Assembly: GCF_014863585.1 (NCBI RefSeq)
Contig: NZ_CP062253.1
Span: 3,250,501-3,314,500 of the forward strand
Origin: Pseudomonas gozinkensis
GTDB lineage: Bacteria; Pseudomonadota; Gammaproteobacteria; Pseudomonadales; Pseudomonadaceae
Length of the DNA stretch: 64,000 nucleotides
Direction: 5' to 3'
Part shown: positions 59,796 through 64,000 of the stretch, one piece after another
Position numbering within the stretch: position 1 is the first letter of the stretch
How the letters are laid out: every line of letters starts with the position of its first letter
Program-made: the position numbers and the translations under genes
Notes under the pieces: model-generated
Database searches by the model: none
Seen by the model: the letters and a program-made list of their open reading frames with translations, nothing else
Told to the model about the DNA's origin: nothing

Positions 59796-61003
59796 GCAAT
59801 ATCCAGGCAAAACTGCTGATCGTCGACGATCTGCCCGAGAACCTGCTGGCCCTCGAAGCGCTGATCAAACGTGAGGATCGCACCGTTTACAAAGCACTGT
59901 CGGCGGACGAAGCGCTGTCGCTGCTGCTGCAACACGAGTTCGCCATGGCCATTCTTGACGTGCAGATGCCCGGCATGAACGGTTTCGAGCTGGCCGAGCT
60001 GATGCGCGGCACCGAGAAAACCAAGAATATCCCGATCATCTTCGTCAGCGCCGCCGGGCGTGAACTGAACTACGCGTTCAAGGGCTATGAAAGCGGCGCA
60101 GTGGACTTCCTGCACAAGCCGCTGGACATCCATGCGGTGAAGAGCAAGGTCAACGTCTTTGTCGACCTGTACCGCCAGAGCAAGGCGATGAAACAACAGG
60201 TCGAAGCCCTCGAGCAGAGCCGTCGCGAACAGGAAGCGCTGTTGCAGCAACTGCAAAGCACCCAGGGCGAGCTGGAGCAGGCGGTGCGCATGCGCGACGA
60301 TTTCATGTCGATCGTCGCCCACGAAGTGCGTACGCCGCTCAACGGCCTTATCCTCGAAACCCAGTTGCGCAAGATGCACCTGGCCCGGGACAACGCCGCC
60401 GCGTTCACCCTCGACAAGATGCACGCGATGGTCGACCGCGACGAGCGCCAGATCAAAAGCCTGATCCGGCTGATCGAGGACATGCTCGACGTGTCGCGGA
60501 TCCGCACCGGTAAGCTGTCGATCCGGCCGAGTCGGTTCGATCTGGCGCAACTGGTCGGCAATCTGCTGCAAAATTTCGCCCAGCAGATCGAAGCGGCCGA
60601 GACTGAAGTCAGCTTCACGGCGAAGGAACCGGTGCAAGGGCAGTGGGACGAATTCCGCATCGAGCAGGTGGTGTCGAACCTGCTGACCAACGCCTTGCGT
60701 TATGGCGGTAAAAGTCCGATCCAGGTTCGGGTCTATCGCGAAGGCAATGAAGCCCGGGTCGAAGTTCAGGATCAGGGCATCGGCATCAGCGAGGAAAACC
60801 AGAAACGCATTTTTCAACAGTTCGAACGGGTTTCCGCCAAGACGGTGGTCGCCGGTCTCGGACTGGGTCTGTTCATTTCCGAGCAGATCGTCGCCGCCCA
60901 TGGCGGCTCCATCGTCGTCGAAAGCAAGATCAACGAGGGCGCCCTGTTTCGCGTTTGTCTGCCGCTCCAGGAAAACGGCGAAACAAACGCAACCTCTGAG
61001 TGA
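59789..61003 (+). CDS. REC-histidine kinase
   Basis: 404 residues. N-terminal receiver (1-120; LLIVDDLPENLLALE, acceptor Asp in ILDVQMPGMNG), coiled coil, HisKA with His in VAHEVRTPLNG, and HATPase (NLLTNALRYGG, DQGIGISEEN, GLGLGLFI). No membrane helix: a cytosolic kinase that receives phosphate and may pass it on. Overlaps the cheB end by 7 bp, so translationally coupled. Confidence 0.9.
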   Translation: MLSNIQAKLLIVDDLPENLLALEALIKREDRTVYKALSADEALSLLLQHEFAMAILDVQMPGMNGFELAELMRGTEKTKNIPIIFVSAAGRELNYAFKGYESGAVDFLHKPLDIHAVKSKVNVFVDLYRQSKAMKQQVEALEQSRREQEALLQQLQSTQGELEQAVRMRDDFMSIVAHEVRTPLNGLILETQLRKMHLARDNAAAFTLDKMHAMVDRDERQIKSLIRLIEDMLDVSRIRTGKLSIRPSRFDLAQLVGNLLQNFAQQIEAAETEVSFTAKEPVQGQWDEFRIEQVVSNLLTNALRYGGKSPIQVRVYREGNEARVEVQDQGIGISEENQKRIFQQFERVSAKTVVAGLGLGLFISEQIVAAHGGSIVVESKINEGALFRVCLPLQENGETNATSE

Positions 61004-61047
61004 CCACACGGTCGTATCAGCAGCTATTGACCGAACAAAGGCTTCCC

Positions 61048-61425
61048 ATGAGCGTAGATGCACAAGATGTAGTACTCGTCGTCGAGGACGAACCGGTGAT
61101 CCTGATGGTCCTGACCGATTATTTGTCAGGCCAGGGCTATCGCGTATTGCAGGCCGAAAACGGCGAGCAGGCGTTCGAGATTCTGGCGAGCAAGCCGCAT
61201 CTGGACATGTTGATTACCGATTTCCGCCTGCCGGGCGGGATCTCCGGCGTGCAGATCGCCGAACCTGCCGTCAAATTGCGCCCCGATCTGAAGGTGATCT
61301 TCATCAGCGGCTACCCGCAGGAAATCCGGGAGACCGGCAGCCCTATCACCCGCAGGGCGCCGATCCTGGAAAAACCGTTCGATCTGGATGTGTTGCAGGA
61401 AAAGATTCAGGAACTGCTGGCCTGA
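61048..61425 (+). CDS. Single-domain response regulator
   Basis: 125 residues from ATG 61048 with AAAGG 7 nt upstream; an alternative GTG at 61000 overlaps the previous stop. Receiver only: LVVEDEPVILM, Asp in LITDFRLPGG, ISGYPQE, EKPFDLD. Last gene of the signalling group. Confidence 0.88.
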   Translation: MSVDAQDVVLVVEDEPVILMVLTDYLSGQGYRVLQAENGEQAFEILASKPHLDMLITDFRLPGGISGVQIAEPAVKLRPDLKVIFISGYPQEIRETGSPITRRAPILEKPFDLDVLQEKIQELLA

Positions 61426-61436
61426 GCCCCCCGTTC

Positions 61437-62387
61437 TTAGCAGGGGTTTTCAGGGTTCGGCGAGCATTCCTTTTCCACTTGGTCTGCCGGGTTGAAGGTG
61501 AACACTGCATCGGCTGCCGGTGTGACTGGCAGTGTGATTTTTATGATCGGAATGACGATCCCCGTCGATTTGAAAAAGTCTGTCTGATCGTATTGCGCAC
61601 CCGCCAATCCATCATTCAGATAGAAGAAGGCCTGAATGGGCAACTTACTCGGAATATCCTGGGGCCACGTGGCCAGAATCAACTCGATGTAATCGTGTAA
61701 TCCCGCGAAGAAGTTCGCCAAATTGTGCGCCCTGATACTTTGATAGAACGAATCAGCAGCCAGATTATTCATCGAATCTCTGACATCAAAGCTACACATG
61801 TTGTAGCCCATCTTGTATTGATTCCACCGTGCGACCCATTGTTCTGCGGTAGTTATTCCTACTGTCTGGCACCGGCGGCTGCCCACCGGGTCGTAAGGAT
61901 GTGCTCCGCAACCGGGTTTGTCGCGTAAAGTGGTTCCCCCGTCGATAGGAAATGCGCACAGAATTTCAATTTTGGCCGTACCGATGGGACTGTTCAGTAC
62001 TGGATGAAAGATGAAGCCGTTTTTTTGCCTGAATACGAGGCCGGTAAATTTGGAATCTGCACTCAGGTACGAAAAAGATACACCTCCACTATTTTGAGAA
62101 TGGGGACTGGGGTTCCACGCCTTGTAGGCGGTAGACGGAACGGTAGAGCGAAGGATGATCCCGCGGCAGAGAAACGCGGGCATGGAAGCAGAACCACAAT
62201 TCGCCCTTACATCCAGATATCGCGCGGTCAGAGCCGCTGCCACTGCTGGACCGCTTTGTGCCGCCGAGGAAACTGTACGGGGAACCGCTTTTTCAGTATC
62301 CGGACTCTGTAATGATCCCTGCTCGTGAAGCTGACACGCTGCCAATGACAGAACGAGCATCAATCCGAGTGCAAGTTTCCCGTTCAT
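61437..62387 (-). CDS. Halovibrin-like NAD glycohydrolase lipoprotein
   Basis: 316 residues. Lipobox LSLAACQ makes this a predicted lipoprotein with Cys18. The remainder matches the halovibrin HvnA pattern: ANCGSASMPAFLCRG, STAYKAWNPSP, GGVSFSYLSADS, GFIFHP, CAFPIDGGT, RCQTVGITTAEQW, and a late YDQTDFFKSTG. Halovibrins are secreted enzymes that cut NAD. Many paired cysteines fit an exported enzyme. Convergent with the response regulator, 11 bp apart. Confidence 0.72.
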   Translation of the reverse strand: MNGKLALGLMLVLSLAACQLHEQGSLQSPDTEKAVPRTVSSAAQSGPAVAAALTARYLDVRANCGSASMPAFLCRGIILRSTVPSTAYKAWNPSPHSQNSGGVSFSYLSADSKFTGLVFRQKNGFIFHPVLNSPIGTAKIEILCAFPIDGGTTLRDKPGCGAHPYDPVGSRRCQTVGITTAEQWVARWNQYKMGYNMCSFDVRDSMNNLAADSFYQSIRAHNLANFFAGLHDYIELILATWPQDIPSKLPIQAFFYLNDGLAGAQYDQTDFFKSTGIVIPIIKITLPVTPAADAVFTFNPADQVEKECSPNPENPC

Positions 62388-62491
62388 GTTGCCATCCTCT
62401 CATCTCGATTCGTTGACCGGTCCCTGTTCCCTTTTGCAGGGCCCGAGGGGCTTTCGCCGAGATTCAAGCAACATTGTGCGCAACTGGATAG

Positions 62492-62507
62492 CTGTCAAAG
62501 TTGACAG
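62492..62507. promoter_or_regulatory. Palindrome CTGTCAA-AG-TTGACAG with a -35 box
   Basis: A perfect 7-bp dyad. On the minus strand it contains TTGACA, a consensus -35; 17 nt on there is AATGTT, a poor -10. About 105-120 bp before the halovibrin-like ATG, so a regulator bound here could block its promoter. Confidence 0.4.
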
Positions 62508-62594
62508 GTTAAAACACTGAAAAAGCAGCCTATGATTGAAAGTTGGCCGCTAGTGGAGTGCGACCGTCTGTCTGATTCGACAGGTAGCAGGATG

Positions 62595-64000
62595 TCAGCC
62601 GCGAATCATTTCCCGCACCTTTGCCGTCAGCAGGTCGAAGGTGAATGGCTTGGTGATCATCTGCATGCCCGGATCGAGAAACCCCCCGCGCACGGCGGCG
62701 TGTTCAGCGTAACCGGTGATGAACAGAACCTTCAGATCGGGCCGGTATTGTCGGCCGATTTCTGCCAACTGCCGACCGTTCATGCCCGGCAGGCCGACAT
62801 CGCTGATCAGCAGGTCGATTCGCTGGGTCGAGTCAAGGATGGGAACGGCACCGTCAGCGTCACTGGCTTCGACAAATCCATAACCCAACTCACTTAATAC
62901 CGCACTGACCAGCACGCGCACGGCCGGGTCGTCTTCGACGATCAGCACGGTTTCGCCTTCAACGGCGTCAGGGGCGTGCTCCATATCGATCGGGGTGTGG
63001 GGCAGGGATTCACCCTGGAAGCGCGGCAGATAGAGTTTGACCGTGGTGCCTTGGTCAATTTCGCTGTCGATCGCGACATGCCCGCCGGACTGCTTGCTGA
63101 AGCCGTAGATCATCGACAGACCAAGCCCCGTGCCCTGACCAATCGGTTTGGTGGTGAAAAACGGATCGAACGCGCGATTGATGACACTTTCCGGCATGCC
63201 GCAGCCATTGTCGCTCACGCTCAGCACCACATAATCGCCGGGCTCCAGATTGCTGTAAGCGGCGGTGAAATCCTGCCCCAGCACCTGATTACCCGTCTCG
63301 ACCACCAGATTGCCGCCATCGGGCATCGCGTCGCGCGCGTTGATTACCAGGTTGAGCAGGGCGCTTTCCAGTTGATTGGGATCGGCCTCGGCTACCCACA
63401 ATTGTTCATGCAGGCGCATGTCCAGCTGAATGCTTTCGTTGAGGCTGCGTTGCAACAGTTCGCCCATCGATTGCACCAGATCGTTCATCTGCACGGCTTT
63501 GGAGTCCAGCGACTGGCGCCGGGAGAATGCCAGCAGGCGATGCGTCAGGCCGGCGGCGCGGTTGGCGGAGGTCACGCCGAGGTCGATCAGGCTGTCCAGA
63601 TCGTCGAGACGACCGCGTGCGAGGCGCCGGCGCAGCAATTCGAGACTGCCGATGATGCCGGTCAGCATATTGTTGAAGTCGTGGGCGATACCGCCGGTGA
63701 GCTGGCCGACCGCTTCCATCTTCTGCGATTGACGCAACGCTTCCTCGTTGTGACGCAACTGAGCCGTGCGTTCTTCGACTTGCTGTTCGAGGGTCTCGAG
63801 GGTCGATTGCAGGCGCCGCTCGCTCTCGCTCAGATCGATCAGACGATCGCGAGCCTCGTATTGTCGTCGCCGGCCGCGCAGAGCGGCGGAAATCAGGCTG
63901 ACCAGCGTCGCGGGATGGAAAGGACGTTCAAGAAACGTCACGTTGCCCAGCAACTCACTGAGCTGTGAAGAGGGGCCTTGTTCGGGGCCGCCATGATGGG
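62595..64000 (-). CDS. Hybrid sensor kinase (partial, runs off the right edge)
   Basis: At least 468 residues are visible; the open frame continues to the window end. The first visible part (LLGNVTFLERPFHPATLVSLI) is the end of a receiver-like domain. Then a coiled coil, HisKA with the His in GGIAHDFNNMLTG, HATPase (LLNLVINARDAMPDGG, GTGLGLSMIYGF), and a C-terminal receiver with Asp in LLISDVGLPGMNG. NtrB-like kinases of this type are common in Pseudomonas. The start codon is outside the window. Confidence 0.9.
   Translation of the reverse strand, partial: HHGGPEQGPSSQLSELLGNVTFLERPFHPATLVSLISAALRGRRRQYEARDRLIDLSESERRLQSTLETLEQQVEERTAQLRHNEEALRQSQKMEAVGQLTGGIAHDFNNMLTGIIGSLELLRRRLARGRLDDLDSLIDLGVTSANRAAGLTHRLLAFSRRQSLDSKAVQMNDLVQSMGELLQRSLNESIQLDMRLHEQLWVAEADPNQLESALLNLVINARDAMPDGGNLVVETGNQVLGQDFTAAYSNLEPGDYVVLSVSDNGCGMPESVINRAFDPFFTTKPIGQGTGLGLSMIYGFSKQSGGHVAIDSEIDQGTTVKLYLPRFQGESLPHTPIDMEHAPDAVEGETVLIVEDDPAVRVLVSAVLSELGYGFVEASDADGAVPILDSTQRIDLLISDVGLPGMNGRQLAEIGRQYRPDLKVLFITGYAEHAAVRGGFLDPGMQMITKPFTFDLLTAKVREMIRG

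Overview
The window reads as chromosome of a fluorescent-group Pseudomonas. The evidence is gene content: a complete Fap functional-amyloid operon, a polyol (mannitol/arabitol) operon in the order mtlE-F-G-K-D-Y-Z with mtlR, LpxO, OprD-type porin, Pseudomonas-type small proteins (DUF1652, DUF2790), and several Pseudomonas REP/REPIN palindromes. It is GC-rich with gamma-proteobacterial Shine-Dalgarno sites. No rRNA, tRNA or CRISPR array was seen.

Layout. 1-5974: the C-terminal half of a sigma-54 enhancer-binding protein, then the fapA-F operon on the minus strand, with a sigma-54-like promoter and upstream TGTTTCA sites before fapA. 5975-8928: nicotinamide riboside salvage pair (NadR-like kinase, PnuC) and a Cache-domain chemoreceptor with a FliA-like promoter. 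9079-20588: housekeeping genes (UppP, DUF1294, YjbR, LysR regulator, azoreductase, secreted hydrolase, MFS transporter, ABC-F protein YbiT, lipid A hydroxylase LpxO, Ku, PQQ-type sugar dehydrogenase). 20581-25496: a GNAT-C39 fusion divergent from an RLAN/ATP-grasp ligase and a CorA-like protein, then a short threonine dehydratase preceded by what looks like a full branched-chain amino acid attenuator. 25499-27368: ecotin and small Pseudomonas proteins. 27369-29233: a cluster of hairpins, followed by a 1364-bp IS256-family element with an 8-bp target duplication.

29569-35471: a type VI secretion cargo module on the minus strand (VgrG, DUF4123 adaptor, DUF3304, Tle1-like lipase, second DUF3304). 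In the lipase the expected nucleophile serine is Asp. 35832-37899: OprD porin and an SLT lipoprotein. 37944-47647: the mtl operon, with palindromic elements in three of its internal gaps, a good sigma-70-like promoter, a possible Crc/Hfq motif in the leader, and the AraC-type MtlR. 47723-54053: a PI-PLC-like phosphodiesterase, a glycosyltransferase and a 1292-residue toxin-like protein with a C-terminal HExxH motif. 54259-61425: a signalling cluster (response regulator; CHASE3-GAF hybrid kinase with three receiver domains; CheR; CheB without receiver; REC-kinase; response regulator) with overlapping or closely spaced genes. 61437-64000: a halovibrin-like NAD glycohydrolase lipoprotein and the C-terminal part of another hybrid kinase that runs off the window.

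The parts most likely to be under-described are the GNAT-C39/ATP-grasp/CorA-like group, the attenuator in front of a threonine dehydratase that has no allosteric domain, the Tle1-like protein with a changed nucleophile, the HExxH toxin with its glycosyltransferase, and the chemotaxis-like methylation genes that sit without a receptor. All functional statements are from reading the sequence; no database search was possible.
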